In this document: positions 11,651 to 23,230 of the stretch, piece after piece
Numbering within the stretch: position 1 is the stretch's first letter
How the letters are laid out: the number at the start of each line of letters is the position of its first letter
Source: Armillaria gallica
Lineage: Eukaryota; Basidiomycota; Agaricomycetes; Agaricales; Physalacriaceae
Assembly (NCBI GenBank): GCA_037576215.1
Contig: JBANDB010000015.1
Location: 682,001-746,000, forward strand
DNA length: 64,000 nt
Direction of reading: 5' to 3'
Position numbers and translations under genes: made by a program
Notes under the pieces: generated by a model
Seen by the model: the letters and a program-made list of their open reading frames with translations, nothing else
Told to the model about the DNA's origin: nothing
Database searches by the model: none

Positions 11651-12759
11651 AGTTTCGCGTACCGAGGTCTTCTGAATGGGAGCAACTGCCACTGATCAAT
11701 ACCAAGAACACTTTGGAAGAACGTTAGAAAATATGGCACAAACCGAACAACCAGGCTCACGCCGGGAAATCACTATCGAAGGAAGATCAATGATGTGCAA
11801 AGTTAATTAGCATATGAATCTTATATGACGGTCTAACTCACCGTTATAATTGAAGATTGAAACAATGGATATTGTATATATGCTCCAATGCAACTGGGCT
11901 CGCCTGGCCGCTGGCTCAGGATGACAGACTGGATCTCGATAACAGATGATGCTGCTTCGTCACTGGCCAGTACGCGGAAGATGTTTGGGTACGCTATGGT
12001 ATCCGAAGGTCCGAGACCTCGTAGTAAAAGTTATCATCAGCACCAAGGAAGTTCATGGTCTAGGAATAATAAATAAGTCGTGCCTACGTATTATGAGCAT
12101 GATGATAGCAAGTACCTTCTGCAGGAGATTTTTGCCGACAGTCTTGAGATAAAAGCGTGTATCGATTACAAGGACATCAGATTCACGGACTCCGGACAGC
12201 TGAAGCAACGCAGGAGACTGAAATGGTGAGCCAGTACGGAGATTATCGACTACCCAAGGGCAGAGCAAACCTGGATGGAACGACATGCAATAACGGCCTC
12301 TCTGGTCGCAGTGACAGTATATCTAGTTGAACGCTAGGAGAAGCAAAGTCGACGCCGGAAGCAGTCGAAGGAATTGCTCATGTACTAGTAGGGAGTCGGG
12401 ACCGGTCACAGATCTATTGAGTTCGAACGGAAGGAACCGTACGGACCGAGAATCCGGGCGGAGCTTCAAACACGTTGACTTTTCTTCTCTCAATGATGAG
12501 CCGACCGTCGAGCTTGCCAGCTATCCCTCCGGACGTCTCTTGCGCCAGCACTCTGCACCGAAATTCTACAGCCCTAAAGTCGATGAAGTAACAATGTCAG
12601 TCACAAACTGATTTTGTTGATGCGGCTTCGGGATAACGAGGTCGATGCCATTACCATCTGAACTTCCCGTCGTCCCGAGAAAGCGTTTGTCCTGCGAGTT
12701 ATTTCATCTCCGCGGAATGTGGGTTACCTGATGTCACGTACAGGACCAGCTCGCAAGGT
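11651..12759. other. Decayed coding-like sequence, minus-strand frames
   Basis: A minus frame at about 12040-11850 reads GPSDTIAYPNIFRVLASDEA then VIEIQSVILSQRPGEPS, and one at 12286-12053 reads GVRESDVLVIDTRFYLKTVG. They look protein-like but cannot be joined without breaks. The stretch 12,540-12,680 (TGCACCGAAATTCTACA, then GATAACGAGGTCGATGCCAT) recurs at 20.7-20.85, 29.3-29.42 and 38.05-38.17 kb. No family assigned. Confidence 0.35.
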
Positions 12760-13800
12760 ATATATGCCTTGGCTTCTCTTCGCCGAGGCATACTGACGCT
12801 GATGCTTAGTGCTACCAGAATGATATCGGCTGCATTACGGCAGGCAATCGTTCCTCAACCTGGGCCATCCTACAGACTCAGTGAGACGCCGAACCTACGC
12901 GTGTGCTCGACAAGCTTTGCTATAGTTCTGCTATCAGCGCCACCATCGACACAGGATTATCGTCTACCTTCGCCATGGCTCCTAAAACACACGAAGGATC
13001 TGTTGCTGAACAGCACAGGGTTATGCCCCAGTCGTTACCGTCGTCGTCGTCTGGGCAAATATCGGAGCGGGGTTCGAGACGTTGAAGCATTTCGCGAGGA
13101 TTAATCCTGGGCTCTTGATTGTTGCCTGCAGAAACGAAGGGAAGGGGAAAGAGGCGGTTCTTCGTGAGTTTCTTGTCTCAGAGTTATAAATAAGACTGAA
13201 ACGCGTACCGTAGGATTCCAGGATACGAATTACTCTGGAATGCTGACCTCACGAATTTGGGAAGTGCGACGGCGTTTGCTGACAAGTGCACGCGCGAGCT
13301 TGACCGGGGTCGAGAATGCAGGGATGTCGCCTTGCGGCAGGTACGACGCTGTCGAGAATTGGGGCACTTGTCTGCATACCAACAACCTCGGCCCTGGATT
13401 ATTGGCCTTTCGTCTGGTCCCAAAGATGAATGTCACCGTTCGGAGGTTGGGGATTGTGGTTGTCGCCAGTGATGTACATTATTGGACGACGGCCAGAGGG
13501 AGCTAGTAGAATCGCCCAACATCCTTGCGAAAAGAGTGCTGTACACGAGAGTGAGCTCCATTCATCCTTTTACCTCATTGCTCCGTCCTGACCCTGCTTC
13601 CAGAATCAAGAAACGGCCATATTTTGACTCAATGTGTATGTTCTTCCGCATCTATTACACGGCATGATCTAACTTTTGTTCAGTGCTTTTCGCGTGCGTC
13701 CAACAACGCCTCCCTCCCTCGACTGTTACTGTCAGCTCCGTAACCCCCGGGTTCTGCATGTCAAACCTCTGCTCAACGTCTGTTAGGCCGCACACGGCGT
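12760..13800 (+). pseudogene. Short-chain dehydrogenase relic, copy 2
   Basis: Same module as at 1.3 and 38.9 kb. The upstream segment with GAGGCATACTGACGCTGATG is shared by all four copies. At about 13,040-13,170 a frame reads WANIGAGFETLKHFARINPG (cofactor-binding loop and first helix), then ACRNEGKGKEAVLREF. Then follow pieces of the NAG region (VENAGMSPCGRYD, about 13310-13350), LAFRLVPKMNVTVRRLG, VVVASDVHYWTT and finally TPGFCMSNLCSTS at about 13740-13790. Several frame changes break it. The C-terminal third present in copy 1 is missing. Confidence 0.72.
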
Positions 13801-13859
13801 CGATGCCTCTCGTTTTTACCATGCGTAACCCTCCACTTCCTTTTCCATGTCGCGATCTG

Positions 13860-14240
13860 TCCATACACTCTTATGTCATTGGTTGCGACCTATTGTTCTC
13901 TTCTTTCTTTCTGCTCTCGTTACTCCGTCTTTATTCTCACGATGTAATTCCGCTTCCCTCTAGCTTTCAACGGCGAGAGTAACCATCATCGTCATTATTA
14001 TATTCCCAGTCTAGACTATCACCGAGAGTGAGGACCCAGTAAGACCGGGTCCCTATTATTTGACTCCCATTGCTAAAAAGCTCCTTTCTCTGGTGGTATT
14101 TGAAACCTTGCAGCTGACTGTGGATCATCGAGCAAGTTGTGGACGGCACACACAGAATATTCAGCTGCGAAGCCAAAAGAAATCCAAAGTTCATGTTCTC
14201 CTACGCATCCAGGACTCATCCTGCTTATCGCTGACATCGC
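13860..14240. repeat. Repeat shared with 22.83-23.23 kb
   Basis: Matches 22,830-23,230 through TATTCTCACGATGT, CCATCATCGTCATTATTATATTCCCA, GACTATCACCGAGA and GCTAAAAA-GCTCCTTTCTC. In both places it directly precedes a minus-strand copy of gene X, so it is the 3' flank of that gene. No coding frame is conserved. Confidence 0.6.
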
Positions 14241-14249
14241 TGACCGCGA

Positions 14250-15020
14250 TGTCGGTGAAATTGTGCTGAGTCATATCGCTTGTCGGAGGAATTTCTTCGA
14301 TTAGGGGTTCATGTGGCACATTCAACTGATATACCCTGTCGAATAATTATAGACCAGCTATATGTCTCCGGTTTCCAGCCCGGCTTCATGCGCGCTAGGC
14401 GACCAAAAGCGAATGCGGGTCTCATACATATTACATATCCCTACTAAGACAGATGCCATCATGCTGCTCTCACGCGACCAGTGCCTATTGGTTGACATTA
14501 ATTTTGATTGTAAGAAAAATCCGATAAAAACCTACCTGTTCAGCAGGGGAATTCATCTTCAATAGTCCAGACACCGTAGACGGAGCCTGTGTAATTCACC
14601 CAGTTGGCGAAGTTCTCGTTCAGACTGTGTGTTTCTCTCGGAAAATGCTCTGGCTTTGGCTTCGTTGAACACCGCTACGGAGTCTAACCTCCACGGAAAT
14701 ACCATCTTATACCGCACCGCGAGCTGCTCCTCTAGCCTTTTCAACTCCTCCATTTCAGTTTTGCTATGGACGCTCTGTTTTTAAGATGAATGTCCAGCCC
14801 GGGTATTCGAGATTCGACATACCAGCGGGACAGAGCCACCATGGGTAAAACCTCCTCGTGACGAACTTTTGTCCAGTGAATGTGTAATATGCAAATCATC
14901 AATGTCGTGGACATCATAGGAAGTAAACCACTGCACGATCCCGTATGTCATACTTGCAACACCGGACGTCAGCGCGCTCATTGGCGACCAGATTGCGCTC
15001 ATTCTCACTGGAATGTAAAG
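14250..15020 (-). pseudogene. Unrecognised gene X, copy 2
   Basis: Minus-strand homologue of 10.84-11.65 kb. It contains LTSGVASMTYGIVQWFTSYD and THSLDKSSSRG (about 14960-14850), then a separate frame 14753-14559 with EELKRLEEQLAVRYKMVF, then LDSVAVFNEAKARAFSERN and LRQLGELHRLR. A third block near 14400 is frameshifted. The first two blocks can be connected by an intron near 14815-14760. The third block is degraded, so I call it a pseudogene. Confidence 0.5.
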
Positions 15021-16252
15021 GCTGTAGCTAAGGATAAGTTAGCTGGCGGAAGAAAGCAAGAACAATGGAGGTTCACCTCGTACACACCTTTTATCCTCCT
15101 GCGGGAATCAACATACCTCCTGGTGGACACCGCACCTCGGACACGATGATCCTATGAAAGACCTATGGCAAGCGACTCGTTTCTTGTACATTAAGAGGTG
15201 TGGCCATGTTCCAACACCAAGACGTTTGCAAATGATGAAACGCGGCCGACGCCAACATTGAGATTCCCTACCAAAGGTATACTGCACATCCCTTCAACAT
15301 TCGTCGTTCCCCGGCATCAGCAGATATACTTTGTTCCTTCTTACTGACAAGAAGATTCTATCCACCTATGGATGGACAAGATGGTATGGAAAGCTTCCTG
15401 ATCGGAGTTCTCACTTCATTGCACTTTGATGAAGTCGCGGGTGCTAGAGGAATGAGTATATGCTTCAGATGACCTGAATTCAGCGAGGACGCTTGACACA
15501 CCTCTTGCTATCGAACACGATGCAGCAATCGCAGCACATGCAGTTCTGGTGCTCAACACATGAAGCGCAGCAAGCCAGACCATCTCCAAGCTGGGCCGGG
15601 ATGAAAGACTCGCCATCATAAGTGGACGGTGCAGCACGACAATAGCGGACGTTTTGGGGGGGGCTTCAATTGAGAAGGATTCGAAGGTAATATACCCCGG
15701 ATGATCCTGAGTCCCAGATTTTGGGTCGCGTAGAAGGTCAGGAGTATCGCACGGCTAGGCGTCGCATATGGTCCACTCCAAAATGGCTGAATGACTAAAT
15801 TTTAGGCGAAAGCATGAGTAGGACCCGGTCTTGAGTCCAGCGGTTGTGGCGGTGATGATGAAGATTGGAGACCACGGCTGCGTTGGGTTAAGGTTTCGCT
15901 CTTGATTTCAGATGTTCAGCCTGAAACAGACCACGCATATCAGTCTCCTCACTTGTGAGCACCAGCTGAACCATATCCTCCAACCACAGTCCATACAAGA
16001 AGCACCACAGATGTTGTCAGACAGTGTACTGAACGATCCCAACAATTGTCCAGACCGTCGAGAAGGAAAGTCGCAACATATCAACCAGGGACAGGCCCTC
16101 AGGTCTGATAGCAATACTTAACAAGGTACTTGTTCTGTATATCGGAGTCGGTACCGGTGATTCCCGGCACGAAGGAATCCACGGATTGCTGAAGAGTGCC
16201 TCCACAAAAAACCCACCCGCAATGCACACCACCACGGTTTCATACACCCTCG
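15021..16252. other. Repeat-derived region with a membrane-like minus frame
   Basis: 15,200-15,350 and 15,690-15,780 match 24,110-24,370 (CGTATACTGCACAT-CCTTCAACATTC, GAGTCCCAGATTTTGGGTCG, ATCGCACGGCTAGGCG). A minus frame at 16292-16017 (YETVVVCIAGGFFVEALFS, then GLSLVDMLRLSFSTVWTIVG) looks like two membrane helices and could continue, after a stop, with HLWCFLYGLWLEDMVQLVL. It lies where copy Y2 begins and has no intact gene around it. Confidence 0.35.
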
Positions 16253-17000
16253 TCAGGGTACCAGTCCACACCATATGTAGGTCGTCGAACAATGCACATC
16301 ACAGTGGAGGTATAGTACGCACTCCCTCCGGTAGAAAGTCTGGGTGGCGATGTCGGTGGAGCGTGGTGGGTAGGTTGGCATCGCCTGCGTATTGTTGGAT
16401 AGCGTATCGTGTCCACGCTTGCTGTTGCCGTCGATGAGTTCGGTCATCGCAGTTTGTGTGGCAGAAAAGCTTGAGCGCCGAGTTTCGGCCTACATGATCA
16501 ACCGGTCGCTCTCGGCGTTATCATCTGTATTTTTTTTTTAAATCGTTACAATTCGAGGCAGGGACGCGCCTGTGTCAGAAAAAAGAAACCAAAAATTTCT
16601 CAGCCCTGGTCGACTTGTCCGCTACGGCGCTTCCATAATGCTTCACTTTCGGTCTCGAATCCTTAAAAGTGACTAGACATGTCTGATTAGCGGAGCCAAG
16701 AGAAGTGAAAAATGAGAAAAAATCCACTCTTGCCTTTCATCGATTCATCCCCCATCTTCAGACAGACCTCTGTTGTTGTGTCCAAGGAAACTGCTGCGAT
16801 ATCTTGATTTCCTTCGCGGATGGAACCGAGTCGCATTACTCAGGTGCACTGTATGATGTCCTGGACGAAATCGCAAAATAGAAAAGCAAGTTCAGCTACG
16901 CGTCACTCTGCTCATGAGATCCTAGCGTCGACCATCGCGTCCTCGACTTGATGTACTAAGATGAAGACACCAGGTATCTGCGAAAATCAGTGAGCAATTC
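16253..17000 (-). pseudogene. Unrecognised gene Y, copy 2 (heavily decayed)
   Basis: Minus-strand relic. 16447-16330 keeps MTELIDGNSKRGHDTLSNNT and TYPPRSTDIATQTF, which correspond to MAELVDGRDSETT and YPTRSTDTAAHTS in copy Y1. The MVNEEL block of copies 1 and 3 is deleted here; the flanking GACGTCCTGGACG-AATCGCAAA and CCATCGCGTCCTCGACTTGATGTACT are retained. Confidence 0.5.
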
Positions 17001-17199
17001 AATTACACCCTAGCAAATGACGTACGAAAGAGATGACATTGTATCGTCTTTTTCCACTTGACGTCGAGCCCAGCCGCGACGTGGATGCACGTGTAGGGAG
17101 GAAGAAGACTCGAGTCTGAGATCTGAGATCTGATGTTAGGAAAAGGCCTCGGAAGAGAAATGTCGGAGTTTGAATTGATCAACCCGCGATTGACGCATG

Positions 17200-18090
17200 T
17201 GCTTCCGCGCCAATCACTTCCACTCCTGATCCAGTGGCGGTATCAGTGAACGGGTGCACACCATGATTATCTCAATAGAGTCGAAAGGAACCGAAGGACC
17301 GCCAGCGCTGAATTTCGCTCCGACGTAGGATATATCATATGAGTCTCATATCTCAGGAGCACGTCAATTGAATGGGCGTTCAGTGGCACTTGCGATTCTG
17401 ACTGGTACCGTACTTTGCCCGTGTGTTTCATCAAAGTCTTTCCATGAAGCTGAACGTAACACTAATGACGCTTTTCAGGTCAGGGTTCAGTGAGTCACGG
17501 TACTCGGCACAAAATACATTGTGTGGACTTCACATACCTACAGGTTATGAATATTTCTTTGCCATTAACGGGTGAGGATTTGACTTGAAGCTAAATACTC
17601 AATAGACTTCGATACCGTATACGAGCTCACGACTTTTGGTGACCAGTCAATCCCTTACCGAAGTCTTACATATTTTGGATACGGTCCGATTCTTTTTGAA
17701 TCTCAATTCAATGTCTAGAGTATACGTGATGTGACCTTTTGGCAATTCTGAAATGGGACACATTTGGACAACGCGAATCATTGTCATTGAAGGGAACGTC
17801 AGCAGCGATGATACCGGAACGACATGGTATTCGAAAAAGCAGAGTTCTATGGTTGTACGATGTCGCTTATCTGATGCAGAACAACATTCAATAGAAAAGC
17901 AGCCGAACAATATCCATGCATCGGGAAAGAGAGAGCCCCGGTCGAGCTTGAACTCCAAATGGACAAGATATATTCATGCTTATTTCTTCTTGAGAAGTTT
18001 CTGATAATCGAGATATAACGGTGCCAGGTCATCGACCCCGAGACTGATTGTTTAAAGACCTTACACATTGGTACAGCAAGTGATAAACCT
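17200..18090 (+). repeat. Caspase 5' flank module, copy at caspase 3
   Basis: Diverged version of 7.6-8.58 kb. It keeps ATTGTGTGGACTTCACA, TTTCTTTGCCATTAACGGGTGAGGATTTGACTTGAAG, GACATGGTATTCGAAAAGCAGAG and the block just before the start (GTGCCAGGTCATCGACCCCG). The TATA position holds TTTAAAG at 18051-18057. Confidence 0.55.
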
Positions 18091-18097
18091 CGCTGAG

Positions 18098-19384
18098 ATG
18101 CTTGAAGACCGTCGCAAGGTGAGCCGCGAGCTTATAACTCTCACTGTACTGATGAAGAAAATTCCCAATATTAGGCTGCACATCGCGTTGATGCAAATCG
18201 GTTCTGGGCGATTCTCATTGGAATCAATGCCTATCCCTCCTGTCCATTACGCGGTTGCATGAGCGACGTTAAGAAAATGGAGGAATTCTTGACCAAGGAC
18301 CTAGGGGTGCCGGAATGTCACATTCAGTGCCTTCTTAGTCCCATCCCCATCCCACCTGACCCTTCCGATTCGACAAGACTCTGCATCGAACCCGAAGAAC
18401 GACGTATCGTCGGAGCGGTGACCAGTCCCATCCGTGAAAACATCGTCAACACACTTCTCAGTCTATCTACCAACCCCCAGATACTTCCTGATGACAATAT
18501 TATCATCTACTTCTCCGGACACGGGTCAAGCTATGACCTCGAAGCTTCAGGCCTTTTCGAGGCAGACAATATTTTAGCTGTAGGATCCATCGAAGCGCTA
18601 TGCCCCGTGGACCGTACCGCCTCTGCTACCGATCTCTGCATCCCTGACATTAGTGACCGAGAGCTCAATAATATTCTCGCAGAAATCTCCCGCGCGAAAG
18701 GAAATCATATCACCTTGATTCTCGACTGCTGTCACTCCTCAGGTGTTAGCAGAGATCCAAACGAATCATTAAATGTAGCTCGCCGTGCTCCTTCACTGCC
18801 GGTTACTTCGATTAAAGCCATGTTCAACGCCGCACATACAAGGCTCGAAAATTTACCGAAGTACCGTTCTGTATTCGAAGCAAATTGGGAACCCGATATG
18901 ACTTCCCACGTCGTTCTAGCAGCATGTACAGAGACTCAGCGTGCGGAAGAGGCAGAGGGAGCTGACAATCGCTACAACGGGTTTTTTACTCAGGCGCTTA
19001 TCGACGCGCTCAAATCAGATGGCTTGAAAGAAAACTCGACATATCTTGACCTCATTACTATTAGTGAGTCAATGATGCCTCCGAACGCCAAGCAGATGCC
19101 GATGGTCGCAGGGAATATTTCTGCACGGCTTTGGTATCAGTCTGGCATAACGGCCGTCCCTGATCAGGACCTTGCGCCGGAAACAACACCAACACCTCCG
19201 AAGCCTGAGGTATGACGTTATCGTTCAGGATCTAGTGGCACGCATTCTTACTCTCATATTGATTCAGATGAGCAAAGTTTCATCGTGGCCTGATATGAAT
19301 GCGTGGTTGCTTAGCGTTGTTGGTGTTAGTGTTGGTATTGGTATTGGCATTGGTATTGGGTTGATTGCCTGGCTGTGTGGTTAG
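18098..19384 (+). CDS. Tail-anchored caspase-like protease, copy 3
   Basis: Proposed exons 18098-18118, 18175-19209, 19268-19384, about 390 aa. The short start is MLEDRRK, then AAHRVDANRFWAILIGINAY; the loop after it is four residues shorter than in copies 1 and 2. The catalytic His is in IYFSGHGS (about 18508-18530) and the catalytic Cys in LDCCHSSG (about 18721-18744). A linker (DLAPETTPTPPKPE) like that of copy 2 precedes the anchor exon. The anchor is unusual: MSKVSSWPDMNAWLLSVVG, then a Gly-Val/Gly-Ile repeat ending LIAWLCG. The family role is proteolysis, but most such fungal proteins are uncharacterised. Compared with copies 1 and 2 the loop after CPVDR is short. Confidence 0.82.
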
Positions 19385-19599
19385 TCGCAAGTTACCACAT
19401 CGGAATCGCGTCCCCAGGCGCAAGAGGGAGAATGCGGTATAGCTAATGATAGTCGCAGATGTAGTTACAAAGAAGTGGAGAAGTACAGACAATATGTTAC
19501 TGGACCGTCAACTTTCAAGCTGGTACATCTTGGTCGGTCGTTCGAGAGATCTTATGCCATATCAAATTTTTGCACTAATCAGCTCTAAAGTGCCATGGG

Positions 19600-19880
19600 G
19601 AATAATCGATTAAAAAAGCAGAGATCTCACTAAGAGTGTTGGCTCTGTGGTTTCTGTTGACTGCACGACATCCTCGTAAATAAGCTGGCAGACCTGAGAG
19701 AACGTGGAGAGGGGCCAATGTGTCATTGCTCCAAACACGGAAACACATTTCAAATTTCGTTTCCTTCCGTCCGCCACGAGCGGCCCCCTGGTCTTCATGC
19801 TGCATTGCAAGGAATCGGTCGATATCCACCTAACAAGTAGCTTTGGTCGACTATGCCATCTCACCTTCGTAAGGCTAATT
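19600..19880 (-). pseudogene. F-box-like gene 5' end, relic 1
   Basis: Matches the start and upstream region of the intact F-box-like gene at 43.4-44.3 kb (CCAAACACGGAAACA-ATTTCAAATTTC, then TCCGTCCGCCACGA and GCAAGGAATCGG). Only the first about 50 codons remain, out of frame. The same relic follows caspase copies 4 and 5. Confidence 0.65.
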
Positions 19881-20039
19881 GTCCAACAAGGTCAAGACTC
19901 GCGGTCGGCATTGCTAAGGTGAGCAAAGCAAGGATTCTGGTTCCTTTGCTTTCTCTCTAAAATCATACAGAACCACTCACTTGCCTTGTCTAGGTACTTG
20001 CGCCGAATGTTGGTGTCATACGGGTTACTGTTTCTAAGA

Positions 20040-20480
20040 GTAATCCGCGGAAACCTTCGGGGTGTCTCGCTCTCGCTCGTTTGATCTCGAAGACGGTGCG
20101 TTGAACTCATCGTTACTCCCAAATTGCTATCTAAACATTTTTTTGTTGCTAGGTATTATTGACGATGCGTCAGCTATCAAGTTTGTCATCTGCTGGTACC
20201 AGGCAGTGGAGAATACGAGTTCGAGAGGATATATACACTCTAACATGGATAGTTGTTTTCTCTTCGTGCGTTACATTCTATGTCTTTATTCTCATTCGCC
20301 TTATTCTCGTTGTCAGGAAATAGCACTATGGGTGAGCCGCAACGTCCTTGTCTCGAAAACATCGGGATGTTGTCGTTTCACCTTGGATGCCACAACTAGT
20401 CGAACATGTTCTCGACGGAACTTACCACATTTCTCGTCTGTATCCAGTGCATATGGCAACATTGATGCTTAGTGGTCGTG
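20040..20480 (+). pseudogene. Unrecognised exon Z, copy 1
   Basis: Shared with 37.4-37.84 and 44.75-45.06 kb. After a probable 3' splice site (TTGTTGCTAG at 20,144-20,153) it reads GIIDDASAIKFVICWYQAVE, then MDSCFLFVRY; copy 2 has GVIGDASATNFVILWYRAVE at the same place. Aromatic and hydrophobic character suggests a membrane protein. A second block (CGGGATGTTGTCGTTTCACCTTGGATGCC, from about 20,370) is also shared with 37.7, 41.28 and 53.6 kb. No intact gene, no family assigned. Confidence 0.45.
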
Positions 20481-21300
20481 GTTTGTCTGATTTCCCATGA
20501 GATTATGTGACTTAGCCGTCCTTCCTGGTGCTACTGGGTCCATCTGGCATATATCACCATTTATGCACCTCCATGTACCCATACTCGAAGTCACCTGATA
20601 GTCATGTCGCACAGTTAACATGGAGGTAAGGTGCCTTCTATAGTTCCACTTTTATTAGGCTCACGTTCCTCTATTAGCCTGTTCCAGACGTCTCTTGAAG
20701 CGGACCTGTGCTGCTCTGCTCACCGAAATCCTACAACGTCGGTGAAGAAACAAGCCACGATCAACGATACTACGGAACAAAGTCAGTAGCAAAGTGATTT
20801 TGTTGGAATCGACGAGGTCGACGCCATACCATCTGAACTTCCTGTTGTCATTTGAGCGAACCGAAAATTTGACTGCATCGGGAAGCTTCTTGGACATAAT
20901 CCCCTCTTATTTCCCTGTATCAGTATTTATCACCATTCCTTCGCTCCAACTACGCTACTTCGCCCTCTCATGATGTCGGCACGGCGGTGTAATAAGGGTA
21001 TAGACGAGCACCAAGGAGATGCCTATCTCGCGTATCGCTCGGCGTAACTGTTTTCTCTTGGCCACTTATTATCTGGCGCTTGGCGTGACCTGAGACGTTC
21101 TTCGCCGACGCCCCTGGAACACATTGTTAGTCGTTTCTGCATAGTAAAAGGTCAGTAATTCATTGAATTCTATGTCGAACATTTCATAAACAACTTGCAA
21201 TAGAGATTTTCAAAGTTGACGTGACGCGTGCCAAGACTCATTATCAACTAAATCCGATGCCAAGAAATCTCCCGTGCGACTTATAAACCCCAATACGTGA
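20481..21300. other. Repeat block shared with 37.84-38.64 kb
   Basis: Near-parallel to 37,840-38,640, including CCTTCCTGG-GCTACTGGGTC, TGTTCC-GACGTCTCT, TTGGAATCGACGAGG, TATCGCTCGGCGTAACTGTTTTCTCTTGGCCACTTAT and the sequence leading into the antiporter start. A minus frame 20897-20661 (KFSVRSNDNRKFRWYGVDLV) could be a fragment of a small gene. Nothing complete is seen. Confidence 0.5.
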
Positions 21301-22759
21301 ATGACAGACCCTTCATCACATAGCACAAGTCATGTCCTGCCCGAGCCAGCGCACACTCTTACTGAGGACGACGACGAGCCGCCTAGTAGTGGGACGAGCC
21401 GCAGTACAAGTCATGAGGATCAAGTAACGGATCTAGGAGATAAGGAACGAGGTGAATGCGAGTCGGTTATGGATTCCACCCCATCCCACTCTGCCTCCCT
21501 CCTCTCCACTCTACGCTACACCCCTCTGAACATCCTCCTCCTTTGCATCCCCGTCTCATGGGTGCTACACTACGCTGCGCAGTCCGCTTCCCTCATTTTC
21601 GTGTTCTCAGCGCTTGGGATCGTGCCTCTGGCTGCTCTCCTTGGGTATGGTACCGAGCAAGCTGCAGCGAAGACGAGTGCCAGCGTAGGAGGTTTACTAA
21701 ATGCGATGCTGGGGAACGTAATGGAGATGATTATTGGCGGGGTTGGACTCCAAAAGGTTTGTCTGGCTCTTATCTTTTTGTGGGTACCGTTGACACGGTT
21801 CCTTCAGTGCGACCTTGAGCTAGTGCAGAGCTCCTTATTGGGTGGCTTGCTGAGAAATCTCTTTCTCGTATTGGGTATGGCGTTCCTCGTAGGCCCTGCA
21901 GAACAAGAGTTCCATCCTATGGTCGCGCAAGTGAACTCGAGCCTGATGATGGCGGCCGTGGCGGCAATGGTGGTACCAGTGATCCTGGTGAGTCTGTATC
22001 GATGAGTATACGTTGATGCCGTACTGACGTCGGTCGATAACAGAATGGTTACCTCGAAGAGCGGCTCCCGTAAGGCAAGGAACTGGGTGTCTTGTTAGAG
22101 CTGAGCAGGGTGAGCTCCGTCGTGCTGATTTTGGTGTATTGCGCCTATATGGGTCCTGTCTTATCCGATTTGGCGCGACTTCGCTGACAATGCTCTGCAG
22201 CTATATTTTCAGTTCTTCTCACACAAGCATTTTTATGTGGATGGCAAGGCACATAGGAAGGATTCGCACGACTCGGAAACTCTTCCGCCTCCCCCTAAAA
22301 TCAAGATGAACCTTCCTGTCTCGCTCCTCGTCCTTGTCCTCTGTACCATTCTAGCTTACTTCACCGTTGAGCATCTCGTCTCGTCCCTCGACGGACTCGC
22401 CTCCTCCCACCGCGCATGGCTGACACTGATCATCATCCGCCGCAGAGTACACTACCGCCGTAGTCGTGGCATGGAAAGGCAAGCTTGATCTGGAGATGCA
22501 CGTCGCGGTGGGGAGCTCTGTGCAGATTGCGCTTGGGGTTATTCCTGGGCTCGTGTTGGTGGCGTGGGAGATGGACCGGCCCCTTGGTCTGGTGTTTGAT
22601 CCTGTGCAGACTGTGGTCCTGTTCTTTGCAATTCTGCTCATCAAGTTTGCGATTGAGGATGGGAGGAGTCATTATTTGAGCGAGGTGGTACTCATGGTGG
22701 TGTATACGTTGGTGGCGGTTTGGTTCTGGGACGTTCCGGATTCGGGGGTGCTCGTCTAG
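21301..22759 (+). pseudogene. Ca2+/H+ antiporter (VCX1/CAX type), broken
   Basis: Vacuolar Ca2+/H+ exchanger family. Cytosolic N-terminus about 65 aa, then TM1 (LNILLLCIPVSWVLHY), the first alpha repeat (GGLLNAMLGNVMEMIIGG, 21690-21740), an intron at 21,757-21,807, then ELVQSSLLGGLLRNLFLVLG. Breaks: a TAA at about 22,072 in the exon NGYLEERLP-stop-GKELGVLLELS; the donor site after VLILVYCAY (about 22,148) reads AT instead of GT; and about 14 nt are lost at 22,441, between LTLIII and AEYTTAVVVAWKGK, which removes most of the second alpha repeat and shifts the frame. The C-terminus (VGSSVQIALGVIPGLVLVAW ... WFWDVPDSG) is otherwise good. A 5' fragment recurs at 38.64 kb. Confidence 0.88.
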
Positions 22760-22829
22760 GGTGTCGAGGTTGGGTGTGGGACCCGCATAAAGAATGTGAC
22801 GTTCTGTCGTTCGTTGCATATAACCGAGA

Positions 22830-23230
22830 CCGGCATCATTTTTATCATTTCTTAACCTCCCACTTCCTGCTACCTATCGTTGTCTTCGTTTTGCTCTTGT
22901 TACTCTGTCTTTGTTCTCACGATGTGATTCCGTTTCTCTTTATCCTTCAACGCCGACACCAATCATCATCGTCATCATTATATTCCCAAGTCAGACTATC
23001 ACCGAGAAGCGAGATCCCAGTAAAGGAGGGCACCTCTCATTGCTAAAAACAGCTCCTTTCTCCGGCCGCATTTGAGACCCAGTTGGCTTTGTTAAATGCG
23101 ATGAAACCCGTATTGATCATTGGATCATCGAGGAAGGCACACAGATAATTCAGCCGCGAAGCCAAAAAAAATCCAACATTCATGTTCGCCTACACATCCA
23201 CGACTCACCCTGCTTATCGCTGACATCGTT
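22830..23230. repeat. Repeat shared with 13.86-14.24 kb
   Basis: 3' flank of gene X copy 3, matching the 3' flank of gene X copy 2. CT-rich start, then TTCTCACGATGTGATTCC, CATCATCGTCATCATTATATTCCCA, GACTATCACCGAGA. It begins directly after the antiporter relic, which marks a duplication break point. Confidence 0.6.
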
